Shown piece after piece: positions 1 through 5,666 of a stretch of DNA of 6,793 nt. The stretch lies in contig SMVS01000076.1 in assembly GCA_004357435.1 (NCBI GenBank), forward strand, positions 1-6,793, written 5' to 3'. The translations under genes and the position numbers were made by a program. The stretch comes from Nitrospina sp. (GTDB taxonomy: Bacteria; Nitrospinota; Nitrospinia; Nitrospinales; Nitrospinaceae). The notes under the pieces were generated by a model, which saw only the letters and a program-made list of their open reading frames with translations, was not told the DNA's origin and searched no databases. Numbering within the stretch: the first letter of the stretch is position 1; each line of letters opens with the position of its first letter.

Positions 1-740
1 ACGCCCCGGTGGGCAACGGCCTGCAGGTGGATTTTGGTAAATTCATGACTCATATCGGAGCGGAAGTGATCGAAGGCTACGACGGCTGGAACTCCAACTT
101 CTCCCGAAGCTTTTTGTTCGGGTATGCCATTCCTTTCGCCCACACCGGTGTGCGGGCCTCCTATACAATTTCAGATCAACTGAGTGTCATGGGGGTCATC
201 GCCAATGGTTGGGACAATGCCACCGACGACAACGATTCCAAATCGATTGGCTTCCAAATCGCCTATGCCCCCAGCGACAATTTATCCGTTCTCGTCAACT
301 GGATGGGCGGCAACGAGGTCCCGGGAAGCAATAATGAATTCCGCAGTATTTGGGATTTCGTCTTCGATATGACCGTAACCGACGACCTGTCATTGCAAAT
401 GAACGTGGACTACGGAACGGAAGAAGAAACCGCTCCCGGCGGCGCCGATGCGGAATGGTTTGGCGTTGCCGTTATCGCCCGGTATGAAATCAACAAGTGG
501 TTTACCATGAACACCCGGGTGGAATATTTTAAAGACCACAGCGATGTCCGTATCGACGCCGGCGTGTTCGGTCAAAACCTGTGGGAATTCACTCTGACGC
601 CGGAGTTCAAGGTGCGCGACAACATGATCGTGCGGGTGGAGTATCGTCACGACGACTCCAACCGGCTGGTCTTCCGTGACGGCGCTGGAATGTCTGATTC
701 GCAGAACACCATCGCCATCAATGCCCTAGTTTATTTTTAA
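1..740 (+). CDS. Outer-membrane beta-barrel porin, C-terminal part (5' end outside window)
   Basis: This is the 3' part of a gene that enters from the left edge. The frame is open from base 3 (Ala-Pro-Val-Gly-Asn-Gly), so the GTG at base 9 is an internal valine and not a start. About 245 residues are visible. They alternate polar and hydrophobic residues in short strands separated by Asp/Asn/Gly-rich turns, for example LSVMGVIANGWDN and LSVLVNWMGGNE, and the protein ends in Val-Tyr-Phe. A C-terminal aromatic residue on the last strand is the usual recognition signal for the BAM outer-membrane assembly machinery. The segment GLQVDFGKFMTHIGAEVIE resembles the OmpL-like 'beta-barrel porin-2' family, so passive solute uptake is the likely role. 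The substrate cannot be told. The alternative is another phosphate-selective-type porin. The barrel assignment is firm, the family less so. A terminator follows 25 bases after the stop, so this gene ends its transcription unit. Confidence 0.8.
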   Translation, partial: APVGNGLQVDFGKFMTHIGAEVIEGYDGWNSNFSRSFLFGYAIPFAHTGVRASYTISDQLSVMGVIANGWDNATDDNDSKSIGFQIAYAPSDNLSVLVNWMGGNEVPGSNNEFRSIWDFVFDMTVTDDLSLQMNVDYGTEEETAPGGADAEWFGVAVIARYEINKWFTMNTRVEYFKDHSDVRIDAGVFGQNLWEFTLTPEFKVRDNMIVRVEYRHDDSNRLVFRDGAGMSDSQNTIAINALVYF

Positions 741-765
741 CACCCCTCTTGGGAAATAGAAAATT

Positions 766-801
766 GGGTTCTGGGGATTCGTCCCCAGGACCCTTTTTTT
801 T
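766..801 (+). terminator. Intrinsic terminator of the porin gene
   Basis: A 12-base-pair stem (766-777 with 782-793, one G-T pair at 770/789) closes on a TTCG tetraloop at 778-781 and runs directly into eight Ts at 794-801. It lies 25 bases after the porin stop codon. This is a textbook strong rho-independent terminator for the plus strand. Confidence 0.93.
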
Positions 802-841
802 CGGCGAAGTGCTGGAGCCGGGCAACGCCCGGAGGAAAAAG

Positions 842-868
842 GGTTAACCTTTGTCCCGCGCTCAACAA
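842..868 (+). repeat. Degenerate direct repeat, copy 1
   Basis: A 27-base unit beginning GGTTAACCTTTG and ending CTCAACAA. It matches the second copy at 940-966 in 22 of 27 positions by direct alignment without gaps. The copies start 98 bases apart. The shared core ends in the identical run CTCAACAA. The function is unknown. Confidence 0.55.
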
Positions 869-939
869 GGATTGCGCTGATACCAGAGTTGAACTTGTTG
901 CCCCCGCGGCGAGCGGCCAGGTTGCACCTGGAGGCATAA

Positions 940-966
940 GGTCAAACTTTATCTCGCACTCAACAA
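940..966 (+). repeat. Degenerate direct repeat, copy 2
   Basis: Second copy of the 27-base unit, beginning GGTCAAACTTTA and ending CTCAACAA. It differs from copy 1 at five positions, four of them transitions, which suggests an old duplication or two members of a dispersed repeat family. It lies upstream of the candidate promoter for the small membrane protein gene. Confidence 0.55.
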
Positions 967-1033
967 TTACGGGTAACATATAAAGCGCCTGCCTCCTGCC
1001 TCCCCTGCAAGGGGTGGCACGCTGGCAAAATTC

Positions 1034-1062
1034 TTTATTCCTTCCTCCTGAACCGCTACAAT
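1034..1062 (+). promoter_or_regulatory. Candidate sigma-70 promoter of the membrane protein-ltaE unit
   Basis: The hexamer TACAAT (1057-1062) is one base from the -10 consensus. It lies about 31 bases upstream of the TTG start at 1094, which fits a short leader. The matching -35 at 17 bases is TTTATT (1034-1039) and is weak. No better candidate is visible in the spacer, and the porin terminator upstream means the unit needs its own promoter. Confidence 0.4.
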
Positions 1063-1084
1063 ACCGAAAAAACCATTTGTCGAC

Positions 1085-1096
1085 AGGAACCTCTTG
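1085..1096 (+). promoter_or_regulatory. Ribosome binding site that supports a TTG start
   Basis: AGGAA at 1085-1089 sits four bases before TTG at 1094-1096. The next in-frame ATG at 1124 is preceded by an A/T-rich stretch with no Shine-Dalgarno match and would cut into the first membrane helix. The TTG start is therefore favoured, although the spacing is short. Confidence 0.5.
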
Positions 1097-1426
1097 CCAG
1101 ATCAAAACCAAATCATTTATCTCATGTTCCTGAATGGTGTTTTATTTTTGGGATTGAATTTCATCGCCTATTCCCTCACCCACCCCGGCGGCCGGGGTTC
1201 CAAGCGACTGGGTTACGTGCTTATTGTCGCGGCCCTGTTGGCCTGGGACGTCACCCAGGAATTCAAATCCCTCCTGGAAATGGGCTTCGATGCCTCAAAA
1301 ATTCGCAATATTGTGGTGGGTGGATTTGTCATTCCAGTTTTCTTCACCTCCCTAGTCTATTACCGCATTCAAAAAAATCGAATGAAAAAAAACATTAAAA
1401 ACCCCACGCAAAACAGCGGAGATTGA
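1094..1426 (+). CDS. Small three-helix inner-membrane protein of unknown function
   Basis: I do not recognise this 110-residue protein. It has three hydrophobic segments, at about residues 7-28, 39-55 and 77-97. The first loop (GGRGSKR) and the C-terminal tail (KNRMKKNIK) are basic, and the second loop is mixed and acidic. By the positive-inside rule this gives an outside N-terminus and a cytoplasmic C-terminus. No cysteines, heme motifs or histidine clusters are present. The start is TTG, chosen for its AGGAA site. The methionine at residue 11 is the alternative, and it would shorten the first helix. The stop codon is separated from the ATG of the threonine aldolase gene by a single base, so the two are almost certainly co-transcribed and probably translationally coupled. 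The frame has sound codon content and a consistent topology, so I regard it as real, but no function can be assigned. Confidence 0.7.
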   Translation: MPDQNQIIYLMFLNGVLFLGLNFIAYSLTHPGGRGSKRLGYVLIVAALLAWDVTQEFKSLLEMGFDASKIRNIVVGGFVIPVFFTSLVYYRIQKNRMKKNIKNPTQNSGD

Positions 1427-1427
1427 A

Positions 1428-2462
1428 ATGACGGTCATTGACCTGAGAAGCGACACAGTGACGCAACCGACAGATGCCATGCGCCAGGCCATGGCCACGG
1501 CGGAGGTGGGCGACGACGTGCTGGATGAGGATCCCACCATCCATCGTCTCCAGGATATGGCGGCTGAAAAACTGGGCAAGGAAGCGGCGCTGTTCCTGCC
1601 CAGCGGCACCATGGGCAATCTGGTGAGCTTGTTGACCCATTGCCAGCGCGGCGACGAGGTCATCCTGGGCGAGCGCAGTCATATTTTCATCAATGAGGTC
1701 GGCGGCCTGTCTGCCGTCGGCGGAATCCATCCCCACACTGTTCCTAACGAGGCTGATGGTACCCTTGACCTCGAACGCTTGCAAAAAGCCATCCGCCACT
1801 CCGACCTCCACTACCCGCCGACCCGCCTGATTTGCCTGGAGAACACCCACAACTACTGCCACGGGTCGCCCCTGCCACTGCCTTATATGAAATCCGTGGC
1901 GGCGCTGGCGCGTGACCACGGTTTAAAATTGCATGTCGATGGGGCTCGCATCTTCAATGCCGCAGTGGCTTTAAAAGTCGACGTGAAGGACTTGGCGGCG
2001 GAGGCTGACTCGGTCATGTTCAGCCTGTCTAAGGGCCTCTCCGCCCCGGTAGGCTCTTTAATCTGCGGAACCGGGGAATGGGTCAGGAACGCTCGGAAAT
2101 GGCGTAAAATGCTGGGTGGCGGCATGCGGCAGGCAGGCCATCTGGCGGCCGCCGGCATCACCGCTTTGGAGAATCAGGTCGAAAGGCTGGCAGACGACCA
2201 CCAAAATGCCCACACCCTGGCGGTCGGCCTGGCTGGCATCACCGGGTTGGCGCTCGATCCCGCCCAGGTTAAAACCAATATCGTTTTTTTCCAAATGAAA
2301 CACCCCAAAATTACCCCGGACCAGTTTCTGGAGCGTTTGCACCAACAGGGGGTGCAAGTGCTGTTGATCGAGCAGGGATTATTCCGCGCGGTCCTCAACC
2401 GCCATGTCTCGGCAGAAAATGTGGACGCCACCCTCAAAATCATTAAAGAAATTTTAAATTAA
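1428..2462 (+). CDS. ltaE: Low-specificity L-threonine aldolase
   Basis: A PLP-dependent fold-type I enzyme that cleaves L-threonine or L-allo-threonine to glycine and acetaldehyde in the cytoplasm, supplying glycine or degrading beta-hydroxy amino acids. The 344-residue length is normal for the family. Visible signatures are: LRSDTVTQPT at residues 6-15; the phosphate-binding SGTMGN at 59-64; ERSHI with His84, which stacks on the cofactor in related enzymes; the HVDGAR motif at 169-174, with Asp171 for the pyridine nitrogen and Arg174; and SLSKGL with Lys202 as the Schiff-base lysine. Arg320, in FRAVLNRHV, fits the substrate-carboxylate arginine. The ATG at 1428 has a GCGGAG site at 1416-1421 lying inside the end of the preceding gene. 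All key residues are present, so the enzyme should be active. Related beta-eliminating lyases are the only realistic alternative; the SLSKGL and HVDGAR context favours threonine aldolase. Confidence 0.95.
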   Translation: MTVIDLRSDTVTQPTDAMRQAMATAEVGDDVLDEDPTIHRLQDMAAEKLGKEAALFLPSGTMGNLVSLLTHCQRGDEVILGERSHIFINEVGGLSAVGGIHPHTVPNEADGTLDLERLQKAIRHSDLHYPPTRLICLENTHNYCHGSPLPLPYMKSVAALARDHGLKLHVDGARIFNAAVALKVDVKDLAAEADSVMFSLSKGLSAPVGSLICGTGEWVRNARKWRKMLGGGMRQAGHLAAAGITALENQVERLADDHQNAHTLAVGLAGITGLALDPAQVKTNIVFFQMKHPKITPDQFLERLHQQGVQVLLIEQGLFRAVLNRHVSAENVDATLKIIKEILN

Positions 2463-2496
2463 ATGCAGTGGATTGTTTAATCTGTACTATTTGGAT

Positions 2497-2525
2497 TTGA
2501 CAGCCCGGCGGGTTGTCTTTAGAAT
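2497..2525 (+). promoter_or_regulatory. Near-consensus sigma-70 promoter of rpoZ
   Basis: A perfect -35 hexamer TTGACA (2497-2502), a 17-base spacer and the -10 hexamer TAGAAT (2520-2525, one mismatch to TATAAT). Transcription would start near 2532, giving a leader of about 26 bases before the ATG at 2558. This is the best promoter match in the window and fits strong, housekeeping expression. Confidence 0.85.
2499..2517 (+). promoter_or_regulatory. Palindrome in the rpoZ promoter spacer (operator or ltaE terminator)
   Basis: GACAGCC (2499-2505) pairs with GGTTGTC (2511-2517) through one G-T pair, with a CGGCG loop, and is followed by TTT. It overlaps the last four bases of the -35 hexamer and most of the spacer. 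It could act as a weak intrinsic terminator for ltaE, which has no other visible terminator, or as a protein-binding site over the promoter. Confidence 0.45.
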
Positions 2526-2548
2526 AGTCAGATTACGAAAATTTGCCT

Positions 2549-2560
2549 GGAGATAGAATG
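2549..2560 (+). promoter_or_regulatory. Ribosome binding site that fixes the rpoZ start
   Basis: GGAG at 2549-2552 is five bases from ATG at 2558-2560. The upstream in-frame TTG at 2543 has no such site and would add five unrelated residues, so ATG 2558 is preferred. Confidence 0.75.
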
Positions 2561-2779
2561 GAAGAAACTCTTGAATTGGAAAAAAAAGCTATGGATGTCA
2601 TCAAGAGCCGTTACCTTTTGTGCATTCTGGTAGCGCAGCGGATTCACCAGCTCGAAAAAGGTGCTGAGCCCTGTATTGAAATTGGTGAAAATGAATTCCC
2701 CACCCCAAAATTTTATTACGAGCTGGCTTTAACAGAAATCATCGAAGGCAACATGGACTTGGAACAAATCAACGTCTGA
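2558..2779 (+). CDS. rpoZ: DNA-directed RNA polymerase omega subunit
   Basis: A 73-residue protein with the pattern of the omega/Rpb6 family. Residues 17-35 (SRYLLCILVAQRIHQLEKG) match the conserved 'NRFxLVxxAxxRARQLxxG' helix region, with the preceding AMDVIKS as the first helix. ALTEIIEGNM at 57-66 matches the 'ALxEIxxGxI' element that contacts the beta-prime C-terminus. Omega helps fold and recruit beta-prime and, with it, forms one ppGpp site in many proteobacteria. The Met-Ala-Arg N-terminus that makes the ppGpp contact in E. coli is absent here (the protein begins Met-Glu-Glu), so that role is doubtful. The gene stands alone under its own strong promoter and ends just before a shared terminator. 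It is not next to gmk or spoT as in many bacteria. Identification rests on short motifs but is consistent over the whole length. Confidence 0.8.
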   Translation: MEETLELEKKAMDVIKSRYLLCILVAQRIHQLEKGAEPCIEIGENEFPTPKFYYELALTEIIEGNMDLEQINV

Positions 2780-2830
2780 TCCCACCCCTGCCCCGCCCGT
2801 AAAAAAACATAAAGAAAAAGATTCACCCAT

Positions 2831-2861
2831 AAAAAAAAGGCCCGTCTTGCGACGGGCCTTT
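2831..2861. terminator. Bidirectional intrinsic terminator between rpoZ and the cytochrome operon
   Basis: An 11-base-pair stem (2836-2846 with 2851-2861; core GGCCCGTC/GACGGGCC) with a four-base loop TTGC. On the left it is bordered by eight As (2831-2838), which become a run of Us for minus-strand transcripts. On the right, TTTCTTGTT gives a weaker U tract for plus-strand transcripts. It serves the convergent ends of rpoZ, 57 bases away, and the NxrC-like gene, 21 bases away, and is stronger for the latter. Confidence 0.92.
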
Positions 2862-2881
2862 CTTGTTACCTGTAACGCGGC

Positions 2882-4609
2882 TTACTTCCAGGTTTTATCA
2901 TCCACCATCTTCCGGGTGCGCTTGGTCATCCAAATCAACCACATTTGGAAACCGAAGAAGATTGAACCGACAATAGGCGGCATGTAAATCAGAGAAGCAG
3001 GCAGAGGCGGCTCTAAAATGGTGTAGACCCAAGTGGAGATCGCCATGTACTCGTCATGCTCCTTGTTGAAACCGGACCATTCCATGAAAGATACCGGAAC
3101 GAAACCTTTCACCGGAATCTGCACATCGGTCTTGTCTGGATTCTCGGTGGTCAACGAACGTCTGAACATGATTTTAACCCGGCCTTGAACATACTTGCTG
3201 TTCACGATTTGAACGCCACCGGGTGTATCTTTTTCAAACACATCTTCAAAACCATTTCCGATCAGTTCCGTGATGCTGATGTCCAGATCGTAACCATCCG
3301 GATTGGGCGCATTGGTCGTGTCATAGTTTTTCGGCAAGAAACTCGCCTTCCAGATGTCCACTGGCTTCTTGGAATCGCCAAAAATGAAATACGGTTTTTC
3401 CGCGCCGAACAGTTCTTCCAGCTGACCCGGCCATTGGATGGCGACACCCTCCGGATACTCAGGATCGTTGGACAGAAAGCGGTTGTGGTATTCCACCAGG
3501 TAGTAAACGGCCTGCTCTTCCTCACTCCAGCGGGACATGACCCACAGGTTGTCAACTTTCGGTTTGAAGTTTCGTTCACCGCGGACGATCTGGCCGGCCA
3601 AAGCAATATAATGCCAGTACTGATCGCCACCGCCTTCAATATCCGTGTAACCACTGGGCCGCGATTTAGCGCGGGGATCGTCCTCAGGAGCCTGCCACAT
3701 CGGGTCGTTCCAATCCGAGGTCACGGGACCCACTGTGTATTTGGATTTGATCAGAAAGTCATTGATCGGTTTGTTGGCCAACCGGTCAATCTTTTTCCTG
3801 GGACACAGCGAGTTGACGAAAGCCGCCAGTTTCCAGCGATCCTCAACCGTGATTTTCTCTCTGAAGTTAGGCATTGGCGTGCCGTTCAAACCGGTGGAAA
3901 TTGCACGAACGATATTGAAGGGATCGTAATGATTCCTGCGGCTTCCCCGAAAGTTCCAGCACTGTTGCCAGTCGGCCGCCATGATCTCGAATCCCCAGTC
4001 GTCCTTCATGGTGGGGTTACCGTCACCACGGCCTTCACCGCCATGACACTCGAAACATTTGTTCTTGATCATTATCTCTTTACCCGCCGCGATGTCTTCC
4101 TCCGGCACGCCAAGGTGATAAGGCTCGGAGGTTCCCCACGGGTTCTTGCCAAAATCCATAACGGCCAATTCTTCATCCTCATCCGAAAAATCACGATCCT
4201 GCACCAGGGTTTTAACGAATTGGACCACCGATTTAATTTCCTCCTTACTCAGGAACTCCCCCCAAGCGGGCATGGCCGATCCCGGCAAACCATTCTTGAC
4301 GGTATCGATGAGATTCTCATCAAGCGGCAGTTCACCCGAATCCGTGACACGGATCTTGAATGTACCCTGAGTGAAGTTACGAGGGCGCGTGAACAAACGG
4401 TCCGCGGAAGGCCCGTCACCAGCGCCCTCCACTCCATGGCACCAGACACAGCGTTTGAAATAAACCTTTTTACCCAGTTCCAGCTTATCCTGCTGGACTG
4501 GATCGGGCATTCGCATTTGAGCCCAAAGAGTCGAAGGCAGACTGAGCGCAAGAGCCACCACACACAGCACCAGCCATTGCCTCGCCATTCTGTTGTTTCT
4601 GGTTATCAT
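2882..4609 (-). CDS. Membrane-anchored di-heme cytochrome c with heme b domain, candidate nitrite oxidoreductase gamma subunit (NxrC-like)
   Basis: A 575-residue exported electron-transfer protein. In order it has: a Sec signal peptide (about residues 1-30, ending LWA-Q); cytochrome c domain 1 with CVWCH at 54-58 and a likely Met113 ligand in MPAW; cytochrome c domain 2 with CFECH at 185-189 and a likely Met246 ligand in MPNF; an ethylbenzene-dehydrogenase/DMSO-reductase gamma-like heme b domain (about 290-530), in which Lys421 of VDIWKASF is the expected heme lysine ligand; one membrane helix (about 540-561); and a basic cytoplasmic tail. Two further cysteines, 217 and 269, could form a disulfide. 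In type II DMSO-reductase-family enzymes the gamma subunit takes electrons from the iron-sulfur subunit. In NxrC candidates the added c hemes pass them to the chain. The ATG at 4609 is chosen for its GAGG site and a normal signal peptide. An in-frame ATG at 4660 would add 17 residues. NxrA and NxrB are not visible, so selenate, chlorate or nitrate enzymes remain possible partners. Confidence 0.8.
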   Translation of the reverse strand: MITRNNRMARQWLVLCVVALALSLPSTLWAQMRMPDPVQQDKLELGKKVYFKRCVWCHGVEGAGDGPSADRLFTRPRNFTQGTFKIRVTDSGELPLDENLIDTVKNGLPGSAMPAWGEFLSKEEIKSVVQFVKTLVQDRDFSDEDEELAVMDFGKNPWGTSEPYHLGVPEEDIAAGKEIMIKNKCFECHGGEGRGDGNPTMKDDWGFEIMAADWQQCWNFRGSRRNHYDPFNIVRAISTGLNGTPMPNFREKITVEDRWKLAAFVNSLCPRKKIDRLANKPINDFLIKSKYTVGPVTSDWNDPMWQAPEDDPRAKSRPSGYTDIEGGGDQYWHYIALAGQIVRGERNFKPKVDNLWVMSRWSEEEQAVYYLVEYHNRFLSNDPEYPEGVAIQWPGQLEELFGAEKPYFIFGDSKKPVDIWKASFLPKNYDTTNAPNPDGYDLDISITELIGNGFEDVFEKDTPGGVQIVNSKYVQGRVKIMFRRSLTTENPDKTDVQIPVKGFVPVSFMEWSGFNKEHDEYMAISTWVYTILEPPLPASLIYMPPIVGSIFFGFQMWLIWMTKRTRKMVDDKTWK

Positions 4610-4618
4610 AACTCCCTC
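4607..4618 (-). promoter_or_regulatory. Ribosome binding site that supports the start at 4609
   Basis: Reading the minus strand, GAGG (4618 to 4615) is followed by five bases and then ATG (4609-4607). The alternative ATG at 4660 has only a loose GGGAC upstream, and the ATG at 4588 has no site. The start at 4609 also gives the most usual signal-peptide length. Confidence 0.55.
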
Positions 4619-4675
4619 ATAGCATTGAACAATATATTTATAAAAGGGTTGATTTGCCATATTAGTCCCAGTCCT

Positions 4676-5644
4676 TTACTCAACCGAGGACGACTCATCA
4701 TCAAAGGTTCTGGGATGCCACCCGGTGTACCAGTATTCGAACAGGATGACTTTCCAAATTTCATCTGTCTTCAGATGTTCCTCCCAGGGAGGCATCGCCG
4801 AGGACCAGGGGGTCGATTCGTTGGGCAGCCCAGGGCCGCCCTTGGCAACGCGCCAGAACAGAAAGGATTCTCTGAGCATGGCAATCGTACCCGGATCAAT
4901 GAAGTTTGCCGGGGTTGGGTTGAACACATGGGAGAACATTCCCAGACCGTTCAGCTGATCGCCATGACAGAAGTGACAGTTTTCGAAGAAAATAGTTCCA
5001 CCCTCTGTCACGTATTTCATGTACTCCTGTTTGTCGGCATCCAGAAACGGGAAGCTGTCTTTGTAATCATCCTGCTCACCCTTCCTGAATGGATTCTGCA
5101 GACCCTCCAGAGCATACGTTTTGCCATGAACCTTGGTGGTGGCCGGCGGCGCTGGATGCACTGTCCGCAACTCAACCGGTTCGGCAAAGCTCGGATAAAT
5201 GCTCTCATAGGTCGCCCAACCCACCAGTAAAGGCAACGCGGCAAAAATAATGTAGCGGGCAATTTTATACTCACCCGTCACCACATTGACGATGGGACGA
5301 CGAAACTCCTGAAAGGTCTCCTTATCCTGAGAAACGTACAGGAAGGTTCCAATGCTCCACAGCATCATGTAGGTGATCAGCAGGGTCCAGGGAATTGGGG
5401 GAAACAAGATCGCCGTGTAAAAATACAGACCCAGCAACCACACCGCCAAAGAGTTTAGAGAGATCGGTGGCTTGAGTTTAAGAATCAGATTGAACGCAAT
5501 AAAATAGAACACCAGCATAAGAAAATACACATACCGGTTGAATACCCAGGAAAATTCCCTGGGGGTGAACATCGGGAACAAACCGTAGTGAAACACGGCC
5601 CATCCACCGACATACAAAATAACACCTATGATAACTTTGTTCAT
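4676..5644 (-). CDS. Five-helix membrane protein with C-terminal mono-heme cytochrome c domain
   Basis: A 322-residue protein with two parts. The N-terminal half has five hydrophobic helices, at about residues 4-22, 37-56, 63-81, 84-103 and 129-147. The loops KLKPP and residues 105-128 are basic and would be cytoplasmic. This puts the N-terminus inside and the C-terminal half in the periplasm, where c hemes are attached. The C-terminal half carries one heme site, CHFCH at 223-227, with Met284 in SAMPPW as the likely sixth ligand, followed by EIWKVILFEYWYTGWHPRTF. Only one histidine (His19) lies in the membrane part, so a bis-histidine heme b of the cytochrome b or NarI type is unlikely; the helices may serve for anchoring or subunit contact. 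The ATG is fixed by GGAGG five bases upstream. It lies between two other cytochrome genes in one operon. I recognise no named family for the membrane half. A role as electron relay or quinone-facing subunit is inference. Confidence 0.82.
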   Translation of the reverse strand: MNKVIIGVILYVGGWAVFHYGLFPMFTPREFSWVFNRYVYFLMLVFYFIAFNLILKLKPPISLNSLAVWLLGLYFYTAILFPPIPWTLLITYMMLWSIGTFLYVSQDKETFQEFRRPIVNVVTGEYKIARYIIFAALPLLVGWATYESIYPSFAEPVELRTVHPAPPATTKVHGKTYALEGLQNPFRKGEQDDYKDSFPFLDADKQEYMKYVTEGGTIFFENCHFCHGDQLNGLGMFSHVFNPTPANFIDPGTIAMLRESFLFWRVAKGGPGLPNESTPWSSAMPPWEEHLKTDEIWKVILFEYWYTGWHPRTFDDESSSVE

Positions 5645-5649
5645 TCTAT

Positions 5650-5654
5650 CCTCC
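5650..5654 (-). promoter_or_regulatory. Strong ribosome binding site of the five-helix cytochrome gene
   Basis: GGAGG on the minus strand (5654 to 5650), five bases before ATG at 5644, inside the 22-base gap after the upstream gene's stop codon. It confirms the start and tight operon spacing. Confidence 0.85.
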
Positions 5655-5666
5655 AGGACCTAACCG

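Larger units (their letters stand above)
802..1056. other. Gene-free spacer with small hairpins and a degenerate direct repeat
   Basis: No convincing coding region was found here on either strand. Visible structures are: a CCGGGC-AAC-GCCCGG hairpin (818-832); a GGTTAACC palindrome (842-849); an inverted pair CAACAAG/CTTGTTG (863-869 and 894-900); a CCAGGT-TGC-ACCTGG hairpin (917-931); and a nine-pair hairpin with one T-T mismatch around CCCCT-GCA-AGGGG (997-1019). Two copies of a 27-base unit are also present. Together these look like an intergenic repeat element or the remains of one. An untranslated small RNA cannot be excluded. Confidence 0.55.

Noticed and set aside
741..1093. A CRISPR array or tRNA in the long spacer.
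   Set aside because: Only two degenerate repeat copies are present with no regular spacers, and no cloverleaf-like arrangement was found.
737..1111. A 124-codon minus-strand frame covering the spacer after the porin.
   Set aside because: It runs through the terminator hairpin and repeats, has no ribosome binding site that I can see, and has a composition unlike a real protein.
1395..1919. A 174-codon minus-strand frame opposite the threonine aldolase gene.
   Set aside because: It is the shadow of ltaE, whose catalytic motifs are all on the plus strand.
2543..2557. TTG start for rpoZ adding five residues.
   Set aside because: The GGAG site is correctly spaced only for the ATG at 2558, and the added residues would be encoded by the ribosome binding site itself.
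4610..4660. ATG at 4660 as the start of the NxrC-like protein.
   Set aside because: It would place 17 extra residues before an already complete signal peptide n-region, and its upstream site is weaker than the GAGG before 4609. It is not fully excluded.
3056..5230. A 724-codon stop-free frame on the plus strand, opposite the two downstream cytochrome genes.
   Set aside because: It lies antisense to two genes with clear heme motifs, signal peptide and membrane helices, and runs across their intergenic gap. Its translation shows no domain, and the long open frame is explained by codon bias of the real genes.
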